Assembly (NCBI RefSeq): GCF_040054535.1
Contig: NC_090797.1
Coordinates: 15,156,001-15,220,000, forward strand
DNA from: Antennarius striatus
Lineage: Eukaryota; Chordata; Actinopteri; Lophiiformes; Antennariidae
DNA: 64,000 nucleotides
Direction of reading: 5' to 3'
Made by a program: the position numbers and the translations under genes. Below the pieces are notes generated by a model. The model worked only from the letters and a program-made list of their open reading frames with translations. It searched no databases and was not told the origin of the DNA. Shown piece after piece: positions 42,530 to 53,748 of this stretch. Positions within the stretch are counted from its first letter, which is position 1, and the number at the start of each line of letters is the position of its first letter.

Positions 42530-42689
42530 GTCTGCAGGTCTCAGTCATCCACGTCAGGACTCCTTCAGTTGTGACTCACTGCTACTGAGTCCAGACACTT
42601 ATAGTCCTGCTGGGGCAGAAAGTCGCCCCCACAAACCCCCAACACAATGAGGGTTGTTAGAAGTCCTTCCCACTCAGGTGGGCCGTTGT

Positions 42690-42901
42690 CCCACCCACCA
42701 CTTTTTCACCAGAGGAGCCAACATCCTGGACAATGTTGACACGACACATAAAGATGCCTATAAAGCCCCTGCTCTCCCCCACCTTGGGGCATCAGACCAC
42801 ACCACTGTTATGCTAACGCCGGCATTACGGACCGCTCGTAAGAGTCGTCATACCTGAGAAAAGGCAGATACGGGTGTGGCCTGATCACAGACTGGAGCGT
42901 A
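42690..42901 (+). pseudogene. L2/Maui-like fragment, right, part 1
   Basis: Endonuclease end (TRGANILDNVDTTHK, GASDHTTVMLTPA). Compared with the left arm, 35 bp are missing at about 42,885, 13-16 bp before the LINE insertion point. Confidence 0.8.
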
Positions 42902-43021
42902 GGAGGGACCAGAGCGGTGACGTATTTCCGGTATCTCTGTATCTGTTTTTCACACGCTGTTCTGCTCTCGCTCTGTCTTTCTGTTAAACATTGTTCTTTT
43001 TATTACTGTTAAATCACTATT

Positions 43022-43912
43022 ATGGCTTGTTCTAGTTGCTCAGAAGTTCTAGTCAGGATGTCTCTGCTAGAGAGACGTGTCCGTGAGCTAGAGCAGCTCT
43101 TAGCAGGTAATGATAGCATAGTTAGCACGGACACTGCAGCTAGCGTTAGCTGCCAGGACGTTAGCACGCCCGTTAGGCCCAGTGAGAGTTTATCCTCGTC
43201 GGCAGTGGCTCCGCAGTTTGTCACTGTGGATCGGTGGGGGGGGAGCCGCCGGGGCCGGCGGTCTGGTAAGCGGACCGGTCTGCGCTCGTCTCCCCCGGCG
43301 GCTGGCCGGTCTGCGGTCCCGGCTCGCCCGGTTTCCTCGGCCCCGGCCTCCCCCTCTTCCGCCCGCGGGGCTAAACCCGGTCAGCCTAGACAGAGTAGCA
43401 CGTTAGTCATAGGCGACTTCATTACCCGCAATATTAGACTAGTGACGCCAGCAACAGTACGTTGTCTACCAGGGGCCAGAGCTTCCGACATAGAAGCTAA
43501 CCTCAGGGTGCTGGCATCAGCTAGGGAGAAGAAGGACAGTCAGAAACACTCCACCAACACACCTAGGAACATTATTATTCATGTTGGCACCAATGACATT
43601 AGGCTCCGGCAGTCAGAGGTGACAAAGAATAGCTTGGTTAGGGCTCTGGACTGCGCTAGGAAGATGTGTCGGCATCGAGTAATAGTCTCTGGCCTCTTGC
43701 CTGTGCGGGGGAATGATGAGACTTATAGCAGACTAACAGCTTTGAACCGCTGGCTGGCGCGCTACTGTAGGGAACAGGGTTTAGGCTTCGTAGATAACTG
43801 GCCTTCCTTCTGGGGCCGCCCCGAGCTGCTGAGAGCTGACGGCCTGCATCCTACTGGGGCAGGGGCAGCTCTTTTGTCCAGGAATATAGACAGGGCCTTA
43901 CAGCGTCTTTAA
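43022..43912 (+). CDS. LINE ORF1 protein with SGNH-hydrolase-like domain
   Basis: 296 residues. An N-terminal coiled coil (LLERRVRELEQLLAG, residues about 14-30), a Pro/Arg/Ser-rich linker, and from residue about 125 an SGNH/GDSL esterase-type fold as in L2 and CR1 ORF1 proteins: block I at TLVIGDF, block III at IIHVGTNDIR, block V at ADGLHPTGAG with the catalytic D and H. The position of the usual nucleophile Ser after GD is Phe (TTC). ORF1 proteins bind LINE RNA and are thought to aid retrotransposition. ATG at 43,022 follows a 120-bp leader. The stop lies 29 nt before the ORF2 frame opens. Confidence 0.85.
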   Translation: MACSSCSEVLVRMSLLERRVRELEQLLAGNDSIVSTDTAASVSCQDVSTPVRPSESLSSSAVAPQFVTVDRWGGSRRGRRSGKRTGLRSSPPAAGRSAVPARPVSSAPASPSSARGAKPGQPRQSSTLVIGDFITRNIRLVTPATVRCLPGARASDIEANLRVLASAREKKDSQKHSTNTPRNIIIHVGTNDIRLRQSEVTKNSLVRALDCARKMCRHRVIVSGLLPVRGNDETYSRLTALNRWLARYCREQGLGFVDNWPSFWGRPELLRADGLHPTGAGAALLSRNIDRALQRL

Positions 43913-43940
43913 CAATAGCCATACAGCGCTCGGGCTGCAG

Positions 43941-46900
43941 GTGATTAGAGAGCCTGCTAGGGTAGTTGTTGATGCGGTTGTGGAGTCTAGACTAGGAAAC
44001 CATCAGACTGATGGAATAGTTAGTGACGTTGAGACTGTCTCCTTCCCTCAGATTTTTAATAAGATGGCCCGGGATATTACCCATGTGAATCTTACTTCTG
44101 CTCTTATCACCATTGACAAGGTGATTTTCAGTGAAGCACCTGATCAGGTTATCCAAGACTCTATACCTGAAAGCATCCCAGTTATTGTATCACATCGTGT
44201 TTATAGGTCTTTACCTCCCAGATTTATTGAGACGCGGCATCTGATTAAGATTAATACATCCTCAGCTGTTAAACCGTCTAACAATCATGTTAGTGACACT
44301 ACCACATTTCAATTTGGCCTTTTAAATATTAGATCAATGTCATCGAAGGCCTTGCTTGTGAACGATTTAATTCTTCAGCATGGCCTGGATATGATTGCTC
44401 TATGTGAAACATGGCTAAAACCAAATGTCTTCTTACCGTTAAATGAAGCTTCACCACCTGATTTTACATATGCTCATGCCGCAAGGGCTGATAAACAGGG
44501 TGGAGGTGTTGCTTTAGTCTACAAATCTATTCTGAACCTGACTTCTAATCTAGATATTCATTTTACATCTTTTGAGGCTCTTGTTCTAAAACCATCGCCT
44601 ACAGCTGTAAACAGCAGGCTTTATCTTGTAGTAGTCTATAGACCGCCTGGTCCCTATTCTTTATTCTTAGAAGAATTTGGTGATTTCATTTCGGATCTAA
44701 TTACTCAATCTGATGAGGTTATGGTGACAGGTGATTTTAACATTCATTTAAATAACCCTAGTGATCCGTTGTGTAAAGCTTTCCTAACCCTCCTGGACAT
44801 GTTAGGTTTCACTCAGTGGGTTCATGAAGCAACTCATTCCAATGGTAATACCCTAGATCTGATTCTATCGCGTGGTATAAATGTTACTGCTGTGACTGTC
44901 TCTCCTCTTACGTCAGTGATATCTGACCATTTTCTTATTACTTTTAAAGCAGCCTTTACTTGTCAAAATAGCATTACTCCTGATTTAGTCACTACTCGCC
45001 ATATCGGCTTGTCAACGGTATCTAAACTTAGTGAGCTTCTACCTGAGGTATTGACTCCTCTTACTGTAGCAACAGGATCAATCGAAAATTACACTAGTGA
45101 TCTAAACTCAGCTCTTTCTAGTCTGTTGGACTCAGTTGCACCTCTAAAAACTAAAACCATAGGGGTGCGCAGGTCTACACCATGGTTTAACGAGGAGACA
45201 CGCGCTCTCAGACGGGCCTGTAGGAGTTTAGAGCGCAGGTGGCGTAAATCTAAATCTAAGTCATGCTACATTTTTTGGCACGAATGTGTCTTAAATTACA
45301 AATGTGCTCTGTCCACCGCTAAAGCTGCCTATTTCTCCAGATTAATAAGTAAAAATAAACACAACCCTCGATTTCTGTTTAATACTGTAGCCAGATTGAC
45401 CCAGAAACAGTCAACGGCAAGCAGCTTGTTATTGGCGGCTGATGATTTCCAAGATTTTTTCTGCCGTAAAATTGATAACATTAGACATGAAATTACTTCT
45501 TCAGCTACACCTGGATCAAAATTTGATGTGGTTCCTTCTCTGGGTGTTAAAACCCAACTTCTCTCTTTAACACACTTTGAGAATGTCTCTCTGGTAGAAT
45601 TATCGAAGTTGGTCTCATTCTCCAAACCTACTACATGCCTCTTAGACCCTCTCCCTGCTAAATTAGTTAAAGAATTATGGCCATTGCTGGGCCCTACTAT
45701 GTTAAATGTAGTTAATCTTTCTCTTGCAACTGGTGTTGTTCCCACTAGCTTTAAAGCGGCCGTGGTTAAACCTCTGCTTAAAAAGCCACATCTCGACCAA
45801 GAGTCTTTAAATAATTATAGACCAGTTTCTAACCTTCCATTCTTATCTAAAATACTAGAAAGGGTAGTATCTCAACAGCTCTTAGATTATTTATCATTAA
45901 GCGGTCTTTTTGAACCATTCCAATCAGCTTTTCGGGCCCGCCATTCCACTGAAACAGCACTTACCAAAGTTGTGAATGATCTCCTATTAAATCTGGACTC
46001 TGATACCACTTCTGTTCTCCTTCTTTTGGATCTTAGTGCAGCATTTGATACCATAGATCACTGTATACTCCTTGACCGACTGGAGAGACAGTTTGGTGTC
46101 TGTGAGTTAGCTCTGGCTTGGTTAAAATCTTATCTATCTGATAGGACACAATGTGTCTCCTACAATAATAAAACTTCTGCCTTCTCCGACGTCAAATATG
46201 GCGTACCTCAGGGGTCTGTCCTTGGTCCTCTACTATTCTCCCTGTATGTTGCACCTCTTGGTCAAATTATACGCAGCTTTGGAATAGGTTTCCACTGTTA
46301 TGCGGATGACACACAACTTTATATGCCTATAAAAGCAGATGATCGATCTGAATTGAGTAAACTAGAGGCCTGTCTTTCTGCTGTGAATAGTTGGATGTCC
46401 AGTAATTTCCTGCTCCTAAACCCAGACAAAACTGAAATGTTAATCATTGGCCCTGCACGACATAGAAACCAATTTCAAAACCTAACAATATCTGTAGATA
46501 ACTGTCTTATAACCCATAGTTCAACAGTCAAGAACCTAGGAGTAACGTTAGATTCAACTCTTGCCTTTGACAAGCATATTAAAGAGGTGACAAAGATCGC
46601 CTTCTTTCATCTACGTAATATTTCCAAAATTAGGTCCTCTTTAGCCATGGCTGATGCAGAAATTTTGATTCATGCCTTTGTGTCCTCTAGACTTGACTAT
46701 TGTAATGTTCTGTTATCAGGGTTGCCTCGGTCTAGAACTAGGGGCCTTCAGATGGTTCAGAACACAGCAGCAAGAATATTAACTAAAACTAGGAAATTTG
46801 ACCATATCACCCCAGTTTTGGCTGCATTACACTGGCTCCCGATTCATGTTAGATCCGATTTTAAGGTACTCTTACTAACATACAAAAGCCTTAATGGGCT

Positions 46901-47141
46901 TGCACCAACCTATCTGTCTGATCTTGTTAAACCTTATACGCCGACTAGGGCTCTCCGCTCTCAGAATACTGGTCTCTTGTGTGTTCCTAGATTTAAAAAG
47001 AAGTCAGCTGGCCAGAGGGCCTTCTCCTATCGTGCCCCTTTCTTGTGGAATAACCTCCCTATAAATATTAGACAGTCTGAATCTGTAAATGTCTTTAAAT
47101 CTAGACTCAAAACATATCTGTTCGACCTAACATATAAGTAA
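43941..47141 (+). CDS. LINE ORF2 protein: endonuclease and reverse transcriptase
   Basis: An open frame of 1066 codons from GTG at 43,941; the first ATG is at 44,064 (residue 42). The apurinic-type endonuclease spans about residues 125-340: FGLLNIRSM, ALCETWL, VVYRPPG, VTGDFNIHL and ISDHFLI. The RT is about residues 590-850: NNYRPVSNLPFLSKILE, FRARHSTETAL, LLDLSAAFDTIDH, GVPQGSVLGPLLF, and the catalytic CYADDTQLY. A thumb and C-terminal domain end in the ALHWLPI and RAFSYRAPFLWNNLP motifs of the L2/CR1/Rex1 group. It nicks the target and copies the LINE RNA in place. How it is translated after ORF1 (reinitiation or internal start) is not visible. Confidence 0.92.
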   Translation: MIREPARVVVDAVVESRLGNHQTDGIVSDVETVSFPQIFNKMARDITHVNLTSALITIDKVIFSEAPDQVIQDSIPESIPVIVSHRVYRSLPPRFIETRHLIKINTSSAVKPSNNHVSDTTTFQFGLLNIRSMSSKALLVNDLILQHGLDMIALCETWLKPNVFLPLNEASPPDFTYAHAARADKQGGGVALVYKSILNLTSNLDIHFTSFEALVLKPSPTAVNSRLYLVVVYRPPGPYSLFLEEFGDFISDLITQSDEVMVTGDFNIHLNNPSDPLCKAFLTLLDMLGFTQWVHEATHSNGNTLDLILSRGINVTAVTVSPLTSVISDHFLITFKAAFTCQNSITPDLVTTRHIGLSTVSKLSELLPEVLTPLTVATGSIENYTSDLNSALSSLLDSVAPLKTKTIGVRRSTPWFNEETRALRRACRSLERRWRKSKSKSCYIFWHECVLNYKCALSTAKAAYFSRLISKNKHNPRFLFNTVARLTQKQSTASSLLLAADDFQDFFCRKIDNIRHEITSSATPGSKFDVVPSLGVKTQLLSLTHFENVSLVELSKLVSFSKPTTCLLDPLPAKLVKELWPLLGPTMLNVVNLSLATGVVPTSFKAAVVKPLLKKPHLDQESLNNYRPVSNLPFLSKILERVVSQQLLDYLSLSGLFEPFQSAFRARHSTETALTKVVNDLLLNLDSDTTSVLLLLDLSAAFDTIDHCILLDRLERQFGVCELALAWLKSYLSDRTQCVSYNNKTSAFSDVKYGVPQGSVLGPLLFSLYVAPLGQIIRSFGIGFHCYADDTQLYMPIKADDRSELSKLEACLSAVNSWMSSNFLLLNPDKTEMLIIGPARHRNQFQNLTISVDNCLITHSSTVKNLGVTLDSTLAFDKHIKEVTKIAFFHLRNISKIRSSLAMADAEILIHAFVSSRLDYCNVLLSGLPRSRTRGLQMVQNTAARILTKTRKFDHITPVLAALHWLPIHVRSDFKVLLLTYKSLNGLAPTYLSDLVKPYTPTRALRSQNTGLLCVPRFKKKSAGQRAFSYRAPFLWNNLPINIRQSESVNVFKSRLKTYLFDLTYK

Positions 47142-47952
47142 TATCGGGGATGGCGGTCTCAATGTTTAGGTTTAGCCTAGTCCTGCCGACGAGTCATAGG
47201 ATTTCTTAGTTAGGCCCCTGCCTCCCATTAATTCTCTGCTATTCTGGTCCCTCTAGCACCACTCTCGCCCCTGCTATCTCTGCTATCTCTGTCTCTCTTC
47301 CTTCTTCTGCTGTTCTCTCTCACAGGCCTTTGTGTGGTGGATCATTGGCAATCGGCTACCTCTTTCTGCTTCCATGGCTGGCGATAGCACAAGCTGTACA
47401 GTGGTCCTGTTTCACCATCCACTAGAGGAGTGCTGGTTCTGCCTCATTTGGTTCTGCTGTGGTTTTGGGGTTTTGCCAGAGTAACCTTGACTTTAACTTT
47501 TTTGAGCTGAATGACTTAGGCACTGTCTGGTCTGTCCTCAGAGTGGTGGATCCTCGGCAATCGGTGACCTCTGTGTGCTTCATCGGCTGGTGGTGACTCG
47601 CTCTACTGGATGGATCGGCATGCCTTTGTTATACATTTATTGTTACTGTTATTGTTACTGTTATTATTATTGTGTTGTTAATCTGTACATGCGGTATCTA
47701 TTGCTTCGTCTGTCCACTCCTGGAAGAGGGGTCCCTCCTCTGCAGTCTTCCTGAGGTTTCTCCCATCCATTTTTTCCCCTGTTAAAAGGGTTTTTGGGGG
47801 GAGTTGTTCCTTATCCGATGCGAGGGTCGCACTGCTTGCAGTGCACAAAGGTCAGAGGGATATCGTCCATGTGCAGATTGTAAAGCCCTTTGAGACATTG
47901 TTTGTGAATCTGGGCTATATAAAAATAAATAAACTTGAAACTTGAAACTTGA
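47142..47952 (+). other. LINE 3'UTR and repeat tail
   Basis: Holds two related GTGGTGGATC..GGCAATCGG segments (47,330-47,360 and 47,540-47,565). The terminal segment TAAAGCCCTTTGAGACATTG...GGGCTATATAAAAATAAATAAA is typical of fish L2-type 3' ends recognised by the RT. It ends in CTTGAAACTTGAAACTTGA. Confidence 0.75.
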
Positions 47953-48681
<729 letters not shown>

Positions 48682-48689
48682 ACCTCATG

Positions 48690-49325
48690 GTATATATACC
48701 TCATGGTCTCTCAGGAGACCATGAGGGCACTATGGTGGTCATGGATGACATCCTGATATTCTGCAAGGACAGGGAGGACCACGACAAGAATCTTCGCAAA
48801 GTGCTAGAAACCATCAGAGCGTCTGGACTGAAGTAAGTGCCAGTTCACTAAAACTGAGATCCTGTGCTTCAGTCATGTGATAGGCAAAGAGGGCATCAGG
48901 CCGGATATGAGCAAGGTCAGAGCGATAACAGAGCTACCTAGTCCCACCAACCTGACAGAGCTACGGCAGACAATTGGGATGATCAACTCTTTGGGGAAAT
49001 TCCTCCCTGCCCTGTCATGAGTCATGCACCCCATCAACAGCCTCCTGAAAAAGGACACGGCCAGGGTTTGGGGAGACGAACAGGAGCAAGCATTCAAGGA
49101 GGTAAAGCAAATGCTGACCTCTGCGCCAGTGCTGGCGTTCTACGACGCCAACAAACCAACCGTGGTGAGCGCCGATGCCAGCAACTTCGGCCTGGGAGCT
49201 GCGCTGCTACAGGAGCAGGGAGACGGCCTCAGACCTGTGGCATTCTGTTCCAGGACGTTGACCGAGACTGAGCGACGCTATTCCCAGATCGAGAAAGAGT
49301 GCCTCGCCAGCGTATGGGCATGTGA
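48690..49325 (+). pseudogene. Ty3/gypsy RT-RNase H remnant, right
   Basis: Partner of 29,115-29,745, with the same stop codons near 48,834 and 49,017, which therefore predate the duplication. Confidence 0.8.
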
Positions 49326-49545
49326 GCTATTGTGTGATCTCTGCACTCTATTTATGCTATTAGGTTTTGTTGTGTTTGTCTATACAGTCATATTTATATG
49401 TCTCTTGTGTTTATTTAGTGTGAATTGTGTGTTGTCGAACTGTGATAGCTGTATTCTCTTGCACTCTTGTATAATGTATGCCGTATGACTGTACGCGTAC
49501 TTAACATAGGTAAGTAATTTCCCTGTAGGATTATTAGAGTATTCT
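49326..49545 (-). repeat. Short repeat between gypsy segments, right
   Basis: Partner of 28,905-29,115. It interrupts the coding similarity right after CLASVWACE. Confidence 0.45.
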
Positions 49546-50237
49546 TTATTCATTCTCAGTCCTGCAATTTTGATTAGACACCAGATTGTTTTTGGGACTA
49601 ATGAAAAGAAGCTCCGGGAGAAACTGTTGAGGGAGACAGACCTCACATTAAACAGTGCTATAAAAATATGTCACGCCAGTGAACTTACACGGCAACAGGT
49701 AGTGACGTTCAGAGAGCCTTCGCAAGTAGCAACATACCAAGAAAATGAAACAGTGAATCTTTCACATGGGTTCTGGCAGCTGAGGCTGGACCCAGAAAGT
49801 AGCAAATACACCACCTTTAACACTCCATTTGGACATTACTGTTTCGTGACGCTCCCATTTGGCATCAAATCAGTGCCAGGGAACTTCCACGGAGCAATGG
49901 AGTCCATAATAGAGAGTCTGGAAGGCACCAGATTCTATATAGATGACCTGTTTGTTTGGGGAACAACACAACAGCAACATGATGGGAGACTGGAGAAACT
50001 ATTACAGAGAATTTAAAAAAAGTGAACTGAAACTAAACAGGGACAAGTGTCTCTTTAGTGTCACAGAGATGACCTTCCTGGGAGACAAGGTCACAAGTGA
50101 AGGTGTGGAACCTGATCAGTCAAAAGTGCAAGCCATAATTGGACATGCCTGCCTCCACCGACCAAAAGGGTGTCTTGCGAGCCATGGGAAACATCAACTT
50201 CCTGGGCAAGTTCATCCCTAATCTTACTGCCAAGTGA
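49546..50237 (+). pseudogene. Ty3/gypsy gag-RT remnant, right
   Basis: Partner of 28,215-28,900, with the same fusion of Gag-like helix and RT palm and two or three residue changes (for example HAFWQL to HGFWQL). Confidence 0.75.
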
Positions 50238-50714
50238 TGTATTCCTGTGTGGCCTCAGCATTTTTGTAGTGAGACCGGTTTCGGCTGGTTCTGCTTCGTG
50301 GAGTATGTTTCACGTCCTAATATGACAATATGCGCTGTGCCTTTCAGATGTATTAAGGTGTTACCATATATAGGAATGGAAGTATATGCGCTGTAACTTG
50401 TGTCTAAAAAGGATGTCATCTGAAGGTTGTTTTACTGAGAAGAGACAGGCCTGTTAGTTTCACATGGGAACTGAGTGTGGTGAAATATTGTCTGATGTTA
50501 AGACACGCCTACTGAAGAACATAAATACTGAGTGATTTCTGTATTTCATTGCACACTAGCACTGCATATGTATAAGCCTTTTGTGCCCAGAATATTCTGT
50601 AATAAAGCTTCAAAGAACTTTTCATCTGTTTCCAGTCTCTTTTCGTGACCAACATTTTCACTACCCAAAATAAAGGAACACGCGGAGGCTAGAGAAGAGA
50701 ATCGCCTCCTAACA
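50238..50714 (+). mobile_element. Endogenous retrovirus LTR, right
   Basis: 477 bp, TG...CA ends, the same length as the left copy. AATAAAG at about 50,600 marks the R region end. Confidence 0.8.
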
Positions 50715-50717
50715 ATT

Positions 50718-50735
50718 TGGTGACCCCGACGTGAT
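50718..50735 (+). other. Primer binding site for tRNA-Trp, right
   Basis: TGGTGACCCCGACGTGAT, 3 nt after the LTR. Confidence 0.8.
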
Positions 50736-51555
50736 CTTGGGCTGAGGTGTTGGTTTGACAGACTGAACTTCAGGCGCCATCAATTGAAAAGGTAAGAGGA
50801 CCATTCTTACTCTAAAATTGATCTTCCGTCTGTAAACTGATACTGAACCTAAGGTCCGTCAATTTTTTTTTTGATTTGAACTTGTGTTTTTTGAATAAGC
50901 TAAATTGTGACTGTGACTGGAAATGTTTTTCTGAAAGGCCTGCTTTATTTGTCCTGGGTTAGAGGCCCTGGAGGATACCGGCGTGTTCCTCCTAAACAGG
51001 TTGAAATGCCCTGGCTGTCTGGCGAGGCAGCATTAAGGGTTTAGACGTGCCCTGTGAAGGCGGCGTCCTATCACGAAAAGGTTGTAAATCCCGAAGGGTT
51101 CCACTCCCTTCAAAAATTTCTGGACTGGGAGGTTGTTCGCTTGAAATCAAAGGACTGTTGTGCACTTAATAAAGAGTAATTGAGACATCTAGAGTGTCCA
51201 GTGGGACTATTTGGTCCTGGAGGTTGTCCGTTCTTTACTATTTGGTAAAGAATCTGGAGGACTAGAATTCCTCGTTTGAAATTGCGCGCTGAGAAATAGT
51301 GAATTGTTTGTGTTGAGGAATTGTGAGGCTCGTAGCTGTCTTGTTGTGAGACAGTTGTCCTCCTCTGTCCAAGAAACACTGTGACTAGTCTGAGGTCTGG
51401 GACCTCTGAGTTCTGGGAACTCTGCTCTGGGAGCAACAACTGCAGTCATGGAAGGTGAATTTGATCGGGAGAAGGAGCGGTTTGATTTGAGAGACATTCC
51501 TGATCATCCAACTGGCCTTTTATTAAAAGACCAAGTTAAATTGGTTAATGGTTAA
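50736..51555 (+). mobile_element. Retroviral leader and start of a gag frame, right
   Basis: The leader runs to an ATG at 51,448, after which 35 codons are open to a TAA at 51,553. The element is truncated here. Frames on the opposite strand of this leader are not genes. Confidence 0.6.
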
Positions 51556-52072
51556 GGGTAGGGCAGATGCTGAAACATGCAACTGTTTCTCCCCATAGCC
51601 TATGGCTCAAATCACTTGTTGTTTGTTGTCTTTATTGATGTCTATTTTATACTGTACATCTCTTATCGGTAAAATGTTGTAATTTATTTTTTATCTGAAA
51701 TGATCTGTGTGTCTGAAATTTTTTGTTGCCTTCTTGGCCCAGGTCCCTCTTAAAAAAGAGATTTTTAATCTCAATCAGGCTAACCTGTATAAAAAAGGTT
51801 AAAAAAATAAAAAATAAATAAAAAATTGGCATCTCAGGTTGCAGTCGGCGGACTGCCTGAAAAACCTCGCGAGAAGAGTCAAAGAGAATTGCATGCATGG
51901 TTTGACTTGTACAAAGATGTTGAGGAGTTGAAAGATAGTGATCCGACCCTTGGACTGCAACTAAACAATATAACCTGGCGATAAAAAATAAGGAAATCAA
52001 GTAAAAAATATAAGTATAATGTAAGTGAATAAAGTAATATAAAGGAAAATTTAGGAACCATAATTTGTGAAA
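51556..52072. other. AT-rich retroposon-like stretch, right
   Basis: Partner of 26,376-26,900. No gene. Confidence 0.4.
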
Positions 52073-52074
52073 TA

Positions 52075-52908
52075 CAGGTAGTCGCCGACTTACGACCGCG
52101 ATTGGGACCGACAGATCGGTCGTAACTCGACTTGGTCGTAAATCGACTCTTAAGTAAAAATTAAATCCAGCAGCGCTGGTTCTTGGCTGGGGGTCGTCCG
52201 CATCGTCAGCTGGGGCAGCGTGTGGGTTGGTGGGAGCGGGAGACGATCTTTTCATAATCATTGTGAGCTTTGTCTGAATTGTTCGTTTCTTTTTCTCCTC
52301 ATAAATTTCACGATATGGACGGAAAGCGTTGTTTGCCATCCGTTCAATCCTTGCAAATGTTTCTATGTTCTATGTCCATTTCTTCAAAGTGTGCACGGAG
52401 TTTATTTAACAGGGAAAAGCCTTCTGACAAGCCTTTGGTGGTGGACATTGTTTCTGTTTCCTCCTCTTCTTTCTCTGCTTCTCTTCTCTCTTCTTCTTCC
52501 ACTCTTTCTTCTTCCAGCGCGATCAGTTCTTCTTACAGCACGATCATTCGTGAGTTCTCCAAGGAGAGGTTTTTTGCCAGTTTCACTATTTTCTCCCGAA
52601 TCTGATCAAGTTCTTCGTCACTTTCAAATCCAGCAGAAGAGTTCACGTAACGCTTGACAGTTTTTCCATACGCCATTCATACATTTCTCCGTCACAGCCT
52701 CCTAAGCAGCCCAGCCCATCAGTAGTGGGCTGGGCTGCTGATCTCAGTGTGACTGAACAGCGTGTGTGCGCCGTGGGGACTGGAGAGAGCGCGGGAGCCT
52801 CAGAGCGTGAGTACTGTGGCTGGAGGGAATGCCCCGCCCTACCCGGACATTGTGGTCGTAAAGTCGATCGGTCGCAAGTTGCATAGGTCGTAAGTCGGCG
52901 ACTACCTG
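52075..52908 (-). mobile_element. Tigger-like transposon, internally deleted, right
   Basis: 834 bp, the same 23-bp terminal repeats and flanking TA as the left copy. A few substitutions only. Confidence 0.85.
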
Positions 52909-53279
52909 TAACATAGAAAAAGGCTGCAGCCAAATGTAACAATCACTTCATGAGCATGAATCTAAGTTGAATCTAATCTAAATTGAAGTCCCCCTTCTGC
53001 ACACATTTTCCTCTGAAATAAAAGGGGCGTATGGATGCATAAACTGTATAAGTAATTGATATAAACTTTAAACTATAAAATGAGTCTTTCAGTGTCTGGC
53101 ATACATCCGTGTATACATAGGGGTGCATTTCTTAAACGTCACCCGGCTGAAATAAGGTCACCCAGAGTTAGTGTGTGTTTGATAAGATCCGACCATACGT
53201 GTATGGGAAGATCAGAGCCAATGAGAACTTGTGTGACTGATAAGCCCACCGAAAGTACAAGCATACCAATCAAATAATC

Positions 53280-53425
53280 TGAACATACAAGCTTGGGATA
53301 AAATAAAGTTGTTGTTTTTTTTGTTAGTTTTTTATGAGTGTAGAAAACTGTTTGCTTGGACGTCATAAGTGATTCTGTGTAACTGAGTGTATGATTGCTG
53401 AGCTCAGGTGTGAATGTGTGAGCTG
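53280..53425 (-). repeat. Interspersed repeat, mirror of 25,022-25,155
   Basis: Third copy of the family first seen at 4,024-4,141. Confidence 0.55.
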
Positions 53426-53748
53426 GAAAAACAAAAAGTCTGATTGATTGTGTTTGACTGGGATTAAAACATATGTGCTGTAGATGGAATAGTAGAAAGT
53501 GTGTTGAAAGTGCACTCATAGAGTGCCAAAGACGAAATATTTCGTCTTATAGAATCCAAACGTTGAGTGCCAAAGTCGAGATCTTAGGCTTTTTTTATAG
53601 GGAACGTTAGATCAAAGCGTTTCGCACATTCTGTGTGATTTTCAGCCTTGTATTCCATTTATTCCGGTCGGGGGCAGTGTTTCACACCCTAGATCACCAG
53701 ATAAAGCGACGAAGAAGCGTCGGTGTTGGGGCAGTAGTGGAGAGCAAA

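Larger units (their letters stand above)
36400..42665 (-). repeat. Inner amplicon arm, right (R-S-M3)
   Basis: Inverted partner of 7,030-15,260. The coordinate sum shifts from 51,652 to 51,898 across the 59-bp minisatellite and drops to 49,739 across the M3 deletions, so the size changes can be localised. Confidence 0.85.
42902..47952 (+). mobile_element. Intact L2/CR1-type LINE inserted in the right arm
   Basis: About 5.05 kb, with a 120-bp 5' leader, two ORFs, a ~800-bp 3'UTR and a short CTTGAAA repeat tail. The empty site is seen in the left arm at about 30,445 (reverse complement GACTGGAGTGTA|TCCAAAGATG). No target duplication is evident. Both reading frames are free of stops, unlike every other LINE here, so this is the youngest insertion. 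Confidence 0.92.
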
